DNA of 64,000 nt from Laguncularia racemosa (taxonomy: Eukaryota; Streptophyta; Magnoliopsida; Myrtales; Combretaceae). This document shows positions 27,180 through 39,780 of this stretch, piece after piece. How positions within the stretch are numbered: the stretch's first letter is position 1; each line of letters opens with the position of its first letter. A model generated the notes under the pieces. The model had not been told where the DNA came from. It saw only the letters and a program-made list of their open reading frames with translations, and made no database searches. The DNA lies in the NCBI GenBank assembly GCA_037954665.1, contig JBBMOL010000092.1:1364001-1428000 (forward strand), given 5' to 3'. The position numbers and the translations under genes are program-made.

Positions 27180-27810
27180 GCATGTTGATTTTTCAAAGGC
27201 CTTCATCCTTTATGTCCCTGTCTAGATCCTGTCAATCTATTCATTTTTGCACGAAGTCAGTCAATGACTATTATACAGGTAATTGACACAATAAGCATTG
27301 GTTGGATTGCAATACTTTCAAGTTGTTGGCCGTTGAGTAGTGAATGCTCAACAAGTTGCAATTTGCAAGGTTCATAATAATCTGTAACATTATTGTATGC
27401 ACGTATCAGAATCATGGAGACCACATCACCAAAACTAGCTTTTATTTTGCATTGATGAAGGCCATTGTCTCATATACATTTGGTTTTGGTCTTTCAAGAA
27501 ATAAAAGTCAGTTTTGGTTTCGGAAGGAAATAAAAAAATGACAATCTTTGCTGTCAGAGAGGAAACGGACCAACTTTTGGGTCCATTTTGTCCAGAGTAG
27601 TTAATACTACATTTATGAGATGTATAATGTAGTTACATTACCATGCAAAATCAAACTTTATAATATTTGGTTAAAGGTTAAGCATCAAGATAACAATTTA
27701 CATGAGTAGTTGGTTAAAGTTTAAGGCTTGAGCATTGTTGCACTACTAATTTACATTTATGATGTTTAATTTCCCAAAAATTTCTTCAACAACTACAAGT
27801 TAATACATGT
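27180..27810 (+). repeat. duplicated 5' flank of receptor kinase genes, copy 2 (part 1)
   Basis: It matches 1115-1890 and 58785-59590. The copy continues at 29846-30071 and then at 40314-40801, so the original upstream region of gene 2 was split by two insertions. A CT-rich run lies just left of it at about 27080-27160. Confidence 0.8.
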
Positions 27811-29836
27811 CGAGTCTAATTTTTTATTTTTCATTTTCATTCCTAATCCAATTTATACTAGACCCTATGCTCATCTAATATAGATCATCGACTTGAACTA
27901 GGAATTTTATTTTATTTTGGAGTCGCCACCCAACTGAAGTTGAGAAAGATTATTAAATTATGACTAATTGAGCAGATTAATCCTAATTTGGACAACTAAT
28001 CAACGAGATTTCCTCTTTTCGTTTTTGTGAAAGAGGAAAGGAAAAAACCAGAGTTGCTGGACTCGGAGGCTAACCTATTAAAATCTTAAAGTTACCACCC
28101 TGTTATCCTAAAATCTAAACCCTATCCTAATGTCTTTTATTTATTTTGTTTTTATTTTTTATCTTTATTATTTTTTTGAATAACTTATTCTAATATATAT
28201 AAAAAAAAAATTATTCTTTTTAGAGTTGCCCTAAATGGGTGCCTATATACCTGCTATTCAAGATCAAACAAGCCGTAGTTTGCTTTTCATGAAAAAAATT
28301 AGTGGGTTTGTTAATTTTAATTATGAAATTACTTCTGATTTACATTTTTATCATTTTAGTATTTTTTGGAAAAAATCGAAACCTAAGCTTGATTATTTTA
28401 TTTTTTTGGAAAATAATAATTTAAGGAAAAACCAATTTTGGATTTATTTAAGAAAAGCATTTTTCTAAGTGATAAAAAAATTTATTTCCCTATTACTAAC
28501 TTACCTCTAATATTCTTATTATTTGTTTTTATTTATTTATTTATTTTTATATTTTTTTAATTAATAATTTTTTATTATTTTATCTACCCTAAAATAAACA
28601 TAAAAAAATCTAAATTCCATCATTTTTCTAATATATATATATTTTTTATTTATTTATTATTATTTTTTATTTTTATTATTTTTATGATTTTTATAATAAT
28701 TTTTGTTATTTATTCTATCCTAAGATAAACCTAAAAAAAAACTAATCTAAATTCTAATATTTTCTTAATATTATTTTTTTTAATTATAAATAACAAATGA
28801 ATAAATAAATAACAAATAAATAAAATTCGATAAATAATTAATTAATTAAAAAATCAAAAAATCTAACTTACCTAGATCCGGATACGGTGCATAGGTTGGG
28901 TCGAGTCGGTCAATCACAGCGGTTGGAGCTTCTCGGTGGTGGCGTTCCGACAACTTTCGAGGAAATTAAGAGGTCGTTTCCTAGCTTTTCAAGGGTAGAG
29001 AATCCAATGGTGGTGGTGGATTTCTCCAAAAATGCCTCTTAATGGTGGTTCGAAGCTTGGTCGGTGGTCGCGGCTTGAAGAACTTCGATGAGGCTTCGAT
29101 CTCTCTTATTTTTTCTCCTTTTCTCGCTTTTGATCCGTGCTTGGGCTTCCTCCCCTCGATTCCTATTTATAAACACCAGAAATCGAGCTGGATAAGCTCG
29201 GATTTCGGTTGAAAAACCCATATCCGATTTGTGTAAATCATTCGATCTGTTGCGATTTGATTCTAATTGGATGATGTTTATCCTATTTTAGTTAAAGATC
29301 CGTTGGATTTGTGTAAAAAATCGAATCAAAATGGTCGAAATTTGATTTTTCCTCACCGGCGATGATCTCAGACAAAGGAAGAAGAAGATCACGCGCCCGG
29401 CGCGCGTGTTCGTGTCATCCAATCGCAAGCTGACACGTGTCTTAGGCGAGGCAAAAAATTGCAAAACGCGGAATCTTCTTCCCTCACGTTTCGAACCCCC
29501 GATCTGACCCCTTCCCCGTGCGCACGAGGCCCTAGCTCGGACCAGTTGAGCTAGCCCACTTACTCGTTTTTTTTTTTTTTTTCCGCAATTTGCATATATG
29601 CAATGCGATTTTTATTATTTTTATATTATTTTGAAATTCCAAAAATTTGTAAAAATTATTTAACTCCTTTTATTATTATTTCTACAATTATTTTCCAAAA
29701 TTGATTTATTTTCCCTATTTATTTTATTTTTTGAATATTTTTCTTATTTTTGCTAAATTAGAAGAAAAATTGTAAAAAATGAAAAAATTGAAAATTGACC
29801 ATTATCAATTATTAGGGGCAAAAATGGGGTGTTTAC
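27811..29836. mobile_element. 2.03-kb insertion with 9-bp target duplication, family uncertain
   Basis: The flanks repeat AATACATGT exactly (27802-27810 and 29837-29845), and the flanking halves are contiguous in the copy at 59590. A 9-bp duplication is typical of Mutator-like elements, but I see no terminal inverted repeats: one end is CGAGTCTAATTTTTT, the other reads GTAAACACCCC inward. About 550 bp (27905-28470) matches, inverted, 53880-54450 inside another element, and the terminus CGAGYCTAATTTTTTATTTT recurs at about 47155. A GC-richer part (28870-29540) holds tRNA-like boxes. No long reading frame is present. Confidence 0.65.
29488..29553 (-). other. tRNA-like Pol III promoter boxes (A and B)
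   Basis: On the minus strand TAGCTCAACTGGT (29541-29553) fits the A box and GGGGTTCGAAAC (29488-29499) fits the B box, about 40 bp apart, as in tRNA genes and tRNA-derived SINEs. The rest does not fold as a tRNA by eye, so it is not called a tRNA gene. Confidence 0.5.
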
Positions 29837-29845
29837 AATACATGT

Positions 29846-30071
29846 GTTGAAAAACCCTAAATCATTAATCAAAGTCATTAAATTAAATGCTATATTGATT
29901 AAATTGTTGTATGTTGCATTAGAATTAAACCTAATGTGATACTCATGCTTATATTCATATTATTGTGTATTGGGTGCTTATAGTTCACTCATTTCTTTTC
30001 TAGTGAGGACGACCCTTCTATGGATCTTTCGTATGACTCTTTGGGATTTGGCTTCAAGGTGAAGTTTTAAG
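29846..30071 (+). repeat. duplicated 5' flank, copy 2 (part 2)
   Basis: It matches 59596-59812 and resumes where 27801 left off. It ends at the 5-bp target duplication CTTGC of the large Ty3/gypsy element. Confidence 0.8.
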
Positions 30072-30639
30072 CTTGCTATAACGCCTTGAAACCCGGGCCA
30101 CACTATTGCCCACCACGTGTCCTTATCTCATAAGAACACGTTAAGGCTTTGAAATAACTCTAGTACCTTTTGGTCTATAACTCCTATATAAAAACATTTC
30201 ATACATCTCCAAAAATTCAAATGATAACTTAAACCATATCAATTATCTAAAGCAGCAGAAGTCTTTAAATACCAAAAATAACATTTTCAAAAGGCAATGT
30301 CTACTATAGTCCAATAACAATAATTCTTTCAAAACATAATCATCATAATTGTAATGGTACTCTTTATCTTCCTCTCTATGTGGTTCATGTAAACCCAAGT
30401 TATCTTTTGGGTTCTCATCTCCCTCAACACCTGCATCTAAAAATGATTCCCCGAATGATGAGCTAATGCACAATACGTATAACACAAACACATACGCATG
30501 AACAAACATAAACAAGTTTCACACATATCATGTAAAACTTAAACACAAACAACCATTTCATATTATAATTTAAGTTCATAAGCAAACAATAGGGTACTCA
30601 TGGCCCCCTTAATACACTTAACTCATTAGAGCATGACTT

Positions 30640-30920
30640 GGTGATGGGAACTGCCACTACAGGCCCCACACCCATGATCCCTTAATCCTTAAACTTGGTG
30701 ATGGGAACTGTCACTACAAGCCCCATACCCATATCTACTTAAACCTTAAACTTGGTAATAGAAACTACCACTACGGGCCCAACATCCATGTACACTTAAC
30801 TACTTAATCAACATTCAATCCAAGTCATTTCTAAGCTCAACTCCACTAGGGATAATGTCACACAAGAATCATTAGGGTTCTCCCTAGGGATCTGCCACTA
30901 CGAGCCCTTAGGCTAAGTTA
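30640..30920. repeat. LTR subrepeat, GGGAACTGCCACTAC units
   Basis: Units of about 65-75 bp with GATGGGAACTG(C/T)CACTAC and GGCCCCA recur about three times, with a looser copy near 30890. The other LTR has more such units at 38640-38970. Confidence 0.75.
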
Positions 30921-31254
30921 AGCACATACAGCATACCACTTAAATACTTAAACCAATTCATCAATTAAAATAAGTTCTATATATAGACTAACTTAAACAA
31001 GCATAAATCAACAAGCAAGTTACACCTACCTTGAATCCTAGCCTTATGCACTTCTTGGTCTTTAACTTAACTTAATTGGAACTCTGTATACATCAATAAG
31101 CTTTTCTTAGTATCCAATCTAAGATCAATATCATTTTTAAATTTTCTTAATCCTATTCATTTAATTTATCTAAGGCTTTACTACCTATCTAGGTTACGTG
31201 GAAATTAGTTTAATTTGAAGTTAAATGAATATATAATTACTTTCTACTTTATTT

Positions 31255-31530
31255 AACAAGGCCATGTTAGGGACTGTGTTGCTCAACACGACTGGAGCAC
31301 GACCATGTTAAGGATTGTGTATCTTTTGGTGTAAGGTTTCAACACGGTTAGAACACGACTATATTGGAAGGTCGTGTTCTTCTTTATTCAACATGGTCTA
31401 AACGCAATTGTATTAGGAGGCCATGTTACCCTGACTCAACACGATCTAAACATGATCGTATTGGGAGGCCGTATATCTCTCGGTGTACCTTTCCATTTCA
31501 ACATGGTCGAAACATGACCGTATTGTTACC
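31255..31530. repeat. palindromic CACG/CGTG array in 3' LTR
   Basis: Four or so diverged units each carry an AACACGRYY...RRYCGTGTT-type pair of half-sites, for example around 31261-31330, 31380-31430 and 31440-31520. The same array in the other LTR is longer (39323-39780). Confidence 0.75.
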
Positions 31531-32077
31531 TTCAGCAATCTTTACGAATCCTAATTCTTTTACTCTAAATTCTCCTACACTTGATTCCCTTTATTTTTAA
31601 GCTTAACTAAGTTTCTAAAATACGTAATTGGATCTAAATTACAAAGATTTGCATACTTACTTCAAATTCCACAAGTCGCAAATCTCAAATTGTTGATTCT
31701 CCATTCTCATACGTCCCTTCATGCACCTCATTTTTTGTATGAATAAATGATGCTCATAACTACAAATTCCATAAATCTTAATTTGAATTTAGCATGGAAT
31801 TCCTTACTCTTTTTTTTTCGGAGTTTGATCACCCTATTCTCCTCTCGCCTCTAGGGTTCCTGTCAAGAGCGTATCTCCTTTTCTTTTAAGGTTTTACTGT
31901 GCAAAATGATCAAGAGGGTCTCTAAGTTAACTTTGTGGTTTTTATATTCTCTGTGTGAAATTTCCAAATTGCTCCTCAAAATTTTATAAATTTCCATCCT
32001 CATCCTCATCCTTAGCTCTTTATGATAATACCTATCTTACATAAATAAATAAATAATTAAAATTTTGATGTATTATA

Positions 32078-32090
32078 TTCTCCCCTCCTT
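32078..32090 (-). other. polypurine tract of Tekay-type element
   Basis: On the element strand it reads AAGGAGGGGAGAA, directly beside the 3' LTR. Confidence 0.85.
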
Positions 32091-35000
32091 ATAAAACTTT
32101 CATCTTTGAAAGTACTTGATTCTGGAAGAGTTTTGGATGTTTTCTCTTCATTTCTTCCTCTAACTCCCATGTTGCTTCCCTTTCTGTTTGGTTTGTCCAT
32201 TGCACTTTAACATAAAGGATTGCTTTTCGTCTTAGCACCCATTCCTTAGTGTCTAGAATCCCGATTGGCCTTTCCCAAGACGTTAAATTTGGTTGCACAT
32301 TTAATGGTTCCAAGGCTACTATCTGATTCGGGTCGGGTACATACTTTCTCAGCATAGATACATAGAATACAACATGTACCCCGACTAAATTTGATAGAAG
32401 GGCTAATTTGTAAGCCACTGTGCCTATTCTCTCTAAAGTCTCAAATAGGCCTATATACCTCGGGTTTAGCTTTCTCCTCAACCTAAATCTGATCACTCTC
32501 TTTGTTAGAGAAATCCTTAATAATACCCTATCTCCCACTTAGAATTCCAAAGGATGTCTTCTCTTGTTTGCATAGCTCTTTTGTTGAGATTGGGCCGTCT
32601 GTATTCTCTATCTGATTAGTTTCACCTTGTCAACTGCTTCTTATACTAACTTCGGCCCCATCATCTGTCTTTCTCCCACTTCATCCCAATGTAGTGGGGA
32701 TCTGCACCTTCTCTCATAAAGAGCTTCATATGCTGCCATCTAGATGGTTACTTGGTAACTATTATTATAGGCAAACTCCACCAGAGGTATATGCTTAATC
32801 CAATTCCTCCCAAAGTATAGTGCATATGCCCTGAGTAAATCTTCCAGTATTTATATAGTTCTTTCAAACTGACCATCTGTCTGTGGGTGGAATGTTGTAC
32901 TGAATTGCAGTTTGGTGCCCAAAGTCTTATGTAAACTGTTCTAGAATCTACTCACAAATCTTATGTCTCTATTAGAAGTGATTGTCACTGGCACTCCATG
33001 CAGTCTGACTATCTTTTGTATGTACATTTGAGCCAATTTCTCCAATTTATATCCTACTCCGATAGGTATGAAATGAGCAGACTTGGTCAATCTATTAACT
33101 ATGACCCAAACTGCATCCTGCTTCTCCCTAGTATTCGAGAGGGCTATAACAAAATCCATTGTCACATGCTCTCATTTCCACTTCGATACTAGAAGAGGCT
33201 ATAATTCACCAACTGGTCTCTAGTGTTCTATTTTGATCTACTGTCATGTGAGGCATTTGGCTACATATTCTACTATTTTCTCTCTTCATGTTTCTCCACC
33301 AATAACAACTCTTTATGTCCTTGTACATTTTGGTACTTCTAAGATGTATTGTGTAGGCGGAGTGATGCGCCTCTTTCATTATCTCTCTCTTCAATTCTCC
33401 ATCCTTTAGCACACATAGTCTCGTTTTGTACCTCAAGGTCCCTTCTGTATCTAAGTTAAATTCTGGTACTTGCCTTATTCCATTCTACTGCCTTACCTTG
33501 TCCATTCTATTATTGATCTTTTGAATATCCTTATCTTCCATCTGACCCAATTTAATTCTGTCCATTATGGTTAGCTGAATCCTTAAGGTAGCCATTTTTT
33601 GCTCTCACTTCTTGTGTTAAGATTTCTAGCTCTAATTTGTGTATGTCTTCTAATAACTCTTTCAGTGAAGTAATGAGAGTGGCTACATTACCCTATTTCT
33701 TTCTACTAAAGGCATTTACCACCACATTGGCTTTTCTTAGATGGTATTGTATTTTCAGGTTGTAATCCTTAATTAACTCCAACCATCTCCTCTATCTCAT
33801 ATTCAGCTCTTTCTGCATAAATATATACTTCCAGCTTCTATGGTCAATGAAGATTTTGCAGCTTTCTCCATATAAGTAATGCCTCCATAGCTTCAAAGCT
33901 AATACTATAACTACCAATTATAAGTCATGAGTTGGGTAGTTCTTTTCATACGGCTTCAGTTATCGAGATGCATATGTTATTACTTGACCACCTTGCATTA
34001 ATACACACCCCAATCCTTGAATTAAAGCATCACTATACACTATAAACTCTTCTCCACTCTTGGGTAAAGTTAAAACTAACGCCGACACCAATTTCTTTTT
34101 TAGTACCTGAAAATTGACTTCACATTTGTTATCCCATTTAAATTTCACACTTTTCTTTATCAATATAGTGAGAGGAGTTGCTATTTTGGAAAACCCTTCT
34201 ACAAATCTCCTATAATAGCCTACTAGACCTAGGAAGCTTCTTACCTTTGTAATTGTCTTCGATTTGTGCTAGTCTACTATTGCTCTCACCTTTTCTGGGT
34301 TTACAAATATCCCATCCCTATTAACCACATGACCCAAGAAGATTACTTGTTCCAACCAAAATTCACATTTACTGAATTTGGCATACAACTTCTCATCTTG
34401 TAGCCTGCCCAATACTAGTCTTAAGTGCTCTTCATGCTCCTCAGTGCTTTTAGAGTATATAAGGATGTTATCTATAAAGACGATTAAAAACTTATCCAGG
34501 AAATCCTTGAATACTCTATTCATTAAATCCATGAATGCAACTAGTGCATTCGTTAGCCTAAAGGGCATCACCAGAAACTTATAATGCCCATATCTAATCC
34601 TGAATGTTGTTTTCTAAATGTCCTCTTCTTTGATTCTGAGTTGATGATAGCCTAATCTCAGGTCTACTTTAGAGAATACCTGAGCTCCCTACAACTAATC
34701 AAACAAGTCATCTATCATGGGAAGAGGATATTTATTCTTTATGGTGACCTTGTTTAACTCCCTATAATTTATATAAAGCCTTATGCTTCCATCCTTTTTT
34801 TTCACAAATAGGATTGGTGCACCCCAATGAGAGACACTAGGTCTTATAAAACCATTATCTTTTAACTCCTATAATTGTTTCCTTAATTCTTCCAATTCCA
34901 TTAATGACATCCTGTATACTGGTTTTGATGTAGGTACTGTACCCTATACAAAGTCGAAGTTGAATTCTATTTCCCTAGCTAAGGGTAAACTAAGAAGATT

Positions 35001-36760
35001 TTCTAAGAACACATTAAGAAATTCCCTCACTATGTGTACTTCTACTATCCTAACTTCTTCACTGGCTTCAGCATATATGGTTGTCAGTACACTTTTTCCC
35101 CACAACTCATAGGTAGGCAATCTAGTGGGTCTCTGTACTTCTAGCTTGTATTCAAAATATCCATCTCTAGGTATATTAAACTTACCACCATGTTGTGGCA
35201 TGATATTTTGATAGCCAGTTGACATCCAAAATAATGTCAAACTCTATCATCTTTAATATCAGGAGGTCTACTAACATCACCCTACCATATATTTCTATTT
35301 TCACTCCTTTGCATATCCTACTTATTCTTCCTCTTACTCCTAAAGGATTACTAACAACCAAGCAATCATTCATATTTTCAACATCCAAAGCACATGCATA
35401 GACAAAATTCTCAAACAAATAAGACACAGACGCATTTATATCAAATAGCACATATGCATTGTAGGAGTGTACTGGAAGCATACCTATAATGTTGTCCACA
35501 TCCGAGATATCCTAATGCTACTGCTGATGAATGGCAAACACCATGGTAGAAACTCCTTGTTTAGGACCTCTTGCTTATGGTCCACCTCCCTATCTTCTCA
35601 CTAGAGGTCTAGCTGCCTATTGAACTAGCCCTATTTGGTTTATGACCTGTCCTTGAGGACAATTGACTGGCTTGTGTCCCCTCTGGTTGCATACATGACA
35701 AAAGATTAGGGGAACTGACCTTTTAATGCAATGTCTACTAATGTTCCATATCTTCCTACAAGAGAAACATGCCTCATCTAGCCATCTGCACTCTCTTAAC
35801 TCATAGGGTCCATAACATCTAGGACATTTAGCATTTGTGTCTGCTGCAGTGAGTGTTAAAGGCACTTGTTTGATTTGGAGAGGAAGGGCTACAATTGTGG
35901 GTGTTCTGCTTTGCAGCAAGTGATGTCTTTTACCCCTATCTTGCCCCATTCCACTAGAGGTAGGTCTCTTTCCCAAAGCTATTGCTGCTCTACAGCTACT
36001 CTGATCTTCTATGATCTTCTTATTCTATTCAAGATACTTCGCTTTGTCTACCATTTTAGCATATATATTTAGTTGAAAAGCCCCTACCGCAAGTTATAGG
36101 TCTAATTCCAATCCTCTTAGGAAACTTTTAGCTGGGGACCTATCATCATTATGTACATTTTCGGGAAGGAACTGAATGAGGTGATTCAGCTCTGCCTCAT
36201 ACTCTTCAACTGTTTGGTTCCCCTGTTTACAGTTATAGTAATCATCCTCCATTCTATCTCTAAAGCTATTAGGGAAATATCTCTGATAAAATAGCTCCTT
36301 AAATACTGCCCAGTTCATGTACTCCCCTACAAGTCTAGGAACCAAAGCCCATCATTTTGCTGCAGTTCCCTTCAGCATGAATGCAACATAGTTCACCTTC
36401 CTATCTTCTGGTATCTGGAAGACTACAAAGGTCTCCTCAATTTCTTATACCCAATCCTCAACCTCGATTGGGTCATCCACTCTAAGGTTAAACTCCTTAG
36501 CCACTCTTATGAACCTATCAAAGCTAATGGGTTTGTTAACATTCCTGTGTTGTGGGACATTAGGGGCTTGGTGTTGTTGTGCCAGTAATCCCACCAGGTG
36601 GCTCATAGTATGCAGTAACTGCACTGTCTCTTCAACCATTTGACCTCTTTCCCCTTATGGTTGTGGGTTCTAAGTTTCTCATTGGGGTTATCACTCCTAA
36701 CACCCCTTCCAGTTCCTAATTCGGTAATTCTTCTTAGAGGCATTCTATTTAAGAAGAGAC
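32089..36760 (-). pseudogene. gag-pol polyprotein of Tekay-type element, broken
   Basis: Minus-strand remnants in order: gag 36640-36090 (EEYEAELNHLIQFLPE), zinc knuckles near 35660-35850 with one intact CHVCNQRGHKPVNC and one altered, protease near 35450-35180, reverse transcriptase 34950-34270, RNase H 34160-33700, integrase 33430-32700 (MDFVIALSNTREKQDAVWVI) and the C-terminal region 32538-32089 ending in a chromodomain-like ATWELEEEMKRKHPKLF. The reverse transcriptase active site reads FIDN instead of the usual YVDD or FIDD, and the integrase core reads SNRD for SDRD. With many stops as well, the product is certainly inactive. Confidence 0.88.
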
Positions 36761-37175
36761 AATAAGATCTACTTGAGTTAATATCAGTCATGGTTAGTTT
36801 TATAGTGTGTAAGTATATACACATATACTACTAAATAGGGGTCTACTTGTATATATAGCTTAGCAATTAGAAGAATACAAGTAAGGTAATAATATAAGAA
36901 AATAATTACATAATTAAGTAAACATCTCATATTTTACTCACTCTCTTCATGTCTCACTATCTTACAGATCAAGTGCTTAACTCCTCTAAAGATCATATCT
37001 TAAGCTCTATTGTTTAAAACTTTTGTCTACTGGTCATCACTTAGTTCTAAAGATCATTACCTAAGTTCTTTAAGATCAATAATCTATGCTCTATAGATCA
37101 AAACTTAGGTCATAAGGATCATCAACCTATTCTCTATAGATTCAAACTTAAGTCTCTAAAGATCATAAACCTAAG

Positions 37176-37187
37176 GCTCTGATACCA
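37176..37187 (-). other. primer-binding site, initiator tRNA-Met
   Basis: On the element strand it is exactly TGGTATCAGAGC, seven bases inside the 5' LTR. Confidence 0.9.
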
Positions 37188-37706
37188 CCTTAGCTGTAAC
37201 GCCTTGAAACCTAGGCCGCTCTACTGCTCGCCATGTGTCCTTTTCTCATAAGAATATGTTAAGGTTCTAAAACAACTTTGATACCTTTTGGCTTGTAACT
37301 CCTATATAAAAACATTTCATACATTTCCAAAAATTCAAATGATAACTTAAACCATATCAATTATCTAAAGCAGCGAAAGTCTTTAAATACCAAAAACAAA
37401 ATTCTCAAAAGACAATGTCTACTATACTCCAATAACAATAATTCTCGCAAAACCTAATCACTATAATAGTAATGGTACTCTTCATCTTCCTCTCTCTATG
37501 GTTCACCTAAACCCAAGTTATCTTCTAGGTTCTCATCTCCCTCGACACTTGCATCTAAAAATGATTCCCCTGAAAGGTGAGCTAATGCCCAATACGTATA
37601 ACACAAACACATACGCATGAACAAACATAAACAAGTGTCACACATATCATGCAGAACTTAAACACAGACAGCCATCTTATAATATAATTTAAGTCCACAA
37701 GAAAAC

Positions 37707-38592
37707 CGATGTGCCTTAATAATAAATCTAAAGCACATGAACACAATCCAAATGATTAATTAATCTTAAATGCTAAATGGGACATAAAAATGGCGTGATG
37801 CCAAGTATCACGTGAACCCTAAATGGCGTGAACCAAATTGAAAGTATTACAAAGGATTCCAATACCAATCAAATTACATATAAAATGCAATTCCAATCTT
37901 ATAAAATTAGAGCAATATGAACTCTAATTGGCATGAACAACTAATAGATGGAAAACAACCTATTATCACTAGAGATTACACACTAGTAATAAAAAGGAAG
38001 CAACTTAGAAGTTCTTAATACTATTCATAAGAAATTCTAAGCCTCACTCACTACAATTTCCTAGAAATTGATAAGAGTGTATGTTTTAGCAAGAGGACTC
38101 ACTCTCTTATGGCAACAGTGTATTTTTCTTTAAATTGACAAAAGCTCCCTAAAAGCCCATACTTGCTTCAATTAGGGTAAAAATGTTCAAAAAATTACAC
38201 ATATGCCACTAAGTGGTCGGTTCAAAAATCAAAGTACAAATACCAAAATAAACAAAAATTGGCTTGTTCAATAATAACAATTACAAGTGTAAAAGATGGT
38301 CTTCAAGTGGTCGATTCTTCAAGTCAATTGAGCAATTTGTTGGACCAGTTCTTCTTTGGTTTATGTCGGCCCATGAATAACCCATAAGCTGAGCTTTAGC
38401 GAGTTTATCCATCACCCTATAAAAGCCCACTAGTATACCAATTGGAATGCACAACAAATAAGTAATAGAAAAGAAATTAGTATACAAATATTTTTGGGGT
38501 CGATTTGTTTAAAGAGGATCCTCATCACCAAATTTTGTAACTCTTTAGCTCTTGTCTTAGTGATAAGTCCTGTAGGATTTTAATTCCTATCA
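37707..38592. mobile_element. solo LTR inserted in the Tekay 5' LTR
   Basis: Absent from the partner LTR. It is bounded by AAAAC (37702-37706) and CAAAC (38593-38597), a 5-bp target duplication with one change; the partner LTR has CAAAC at the empty site. Its ends, CGATG...TATCA, fit LTR termini TGAT...ATCA with one mutation. No coding sequence. A TATA-like CCCTATAAAAG lies near 38413. Confidence 0.7.
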
Positions 38593-38639
38593 CAAACAAT
38601 AAGGTAGTCATGACCCCCTTAACACACTTAACACATTGG

Positions 38640-38970
38640 AGCATGACTTGGAGATGAGAACTGCCACTACAGGCCCCACACCCATGATCCCTTAATCCTT
38701 AAACTTGGTGATGGGAACTGCTACTACGGGCCCCATACCCATGTACACTTAAACCTTAAACTTAGTGGTGGGAACTGTCACTATGGGCCCCACACTCATG
38801 TCCACTTAAACCTTAAACTTGGTGATGGGAACTGCCACTACGGACCCCACACCCATGTACACTTAACCATTTAATCAACATTCAACCCAAATCATTTTCA
38901 AGCACGACTCCATTAGGAACAATGTCACACAAGGATCATTGGGGTGCTCCATAGCGATTTGCCACTACGG
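38640..38970. repeat. LTR subrepeat, GGGAACTGCCACTAC units (expanded)
   Basis: At least four units of about 65 bp with GGTGATGGGAACTGCCACTA or close variants, one more than the partner LTR. Unequal exchange or slippage after insertion is the likely cause. Confidence 0.75.
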
Positions 38971-39322
38971 GCCCCTAGGTCGAGCCAAGCATATACAGCA
39001 TAACACATAAATACTTAAACCAATTCATCAATTAAAACAAGTTCCATACATAGACTAACTTAAACAAGCACAAATTAATATGCAAGTTACATGTACCTTG
39101 AATCCTAGCCTTACGCACAACCTGGTCTTTGACTTAACCTAATTGGAACTCTGTATACATCAATAAGCTTTTCTTAGTATTCAATCTAAGATCAATATCA
39201 TTCTTAAATTTTCTTAATCCTTTTCATTTAATTTCTCTAAGGCCTTACTAGCTATCTAGGTTAAGTGGAAGTTAGTTTAATTTGAAGTTAAGTGAATATA
39301 TAATTACTTTATACTTTATTCA

Positions 39323-39780
39323 ATACGGCCATGTTGGGGACCGTGTTGCTCTACATGGCTAGAGCACGACCATGTTAAGGCTTGTGTATTTTTGGGTGTA
39401 AAACATGGTTTCAACACCATTGAAACACAACCGCGTTGGGAAGTCGTGTTCTTCTTTATTGAATATGGTCTAAACGCAACCGTGTTAGGAAGTCATGTTA
39501 CCCTGACTCAATGCAGTTTAAACACAACTGTATTGAGAGGTCGTGTTACCCTTAACTCAACACCGTCGAAACACAACCGTGTTGGGAGGCCGTGTATCTT
39601 TCGATGTACTTTTCCATTTCAACACGGTCAAAACACGACCTTGTTGGTAGGTCGTGTTACCCTTAACTTAACACGGTTGAAACACGACCATGTTGAGAGG
39701 CCGTGTATATCTCGGTGCACCTTTCCATTTCAACACGATCGAAATACGACCGTATTGGTAGGTTGTGTTACCTTCAGCAA
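39323..39780. repeat. palindromic CACG/CGTG array in 5' LTR (expanded)
   Basis: About six or seven units of roughly 70 bp, each with a pair such as AACACGACC and GGTCGTGTT around a short centre. The most regular copies are at about 39555-39600, 39620-39660 and 39668-39710. The partner LTR has fewer units. Confidence 0.8.

Larger units (their letters stand above)
30077..32077 (-). repeat. 3' LTR of Tekay-type element
   Basis: Matches 37195-40308 apart from the solo-LTR insertion and fewer internal repeat units. It includes repeats containing GGGAACTGCCACTAC (30640-30910) and palindromic units (31255-31530). Confidence 0.9.

Noticed and set aside
27344..27541. Frame with VCTYQNHGDHITKTSFYFALMK, also at 58944-59138
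   Set aside because: Similarity between the two follows from duplicated promoter DNA; the third copy breaks it and nothing suggests translation.
28235..28468. MGAYIPAIQDQ frame as a real protein
   Set aside because: It is short, in AT-rich repeat DNA, and the two copies diverge freely after the first 40 residues. Kept only as a repeat landmark.
29488..29560. tRNA gene in the 2.0-kb insertion
   Set aside because: A and B boxes are present but acceptor and anticodon stems do not pair by eye.
30640..30920. CRISPR array from GGGAACTGCCACTAC repeats
   Set aside because: Plant nuclear LTR DNA; repeats are diverged, spacers are themselves repeated, and no cas genes exist.
37707..38592. Treating the extra sequence in the right Tekay LTR as original LTR lost from the left one
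   Set aside because: The 5-bp duplication around it and the empty CAAAC site in the left LTR show an insertion.
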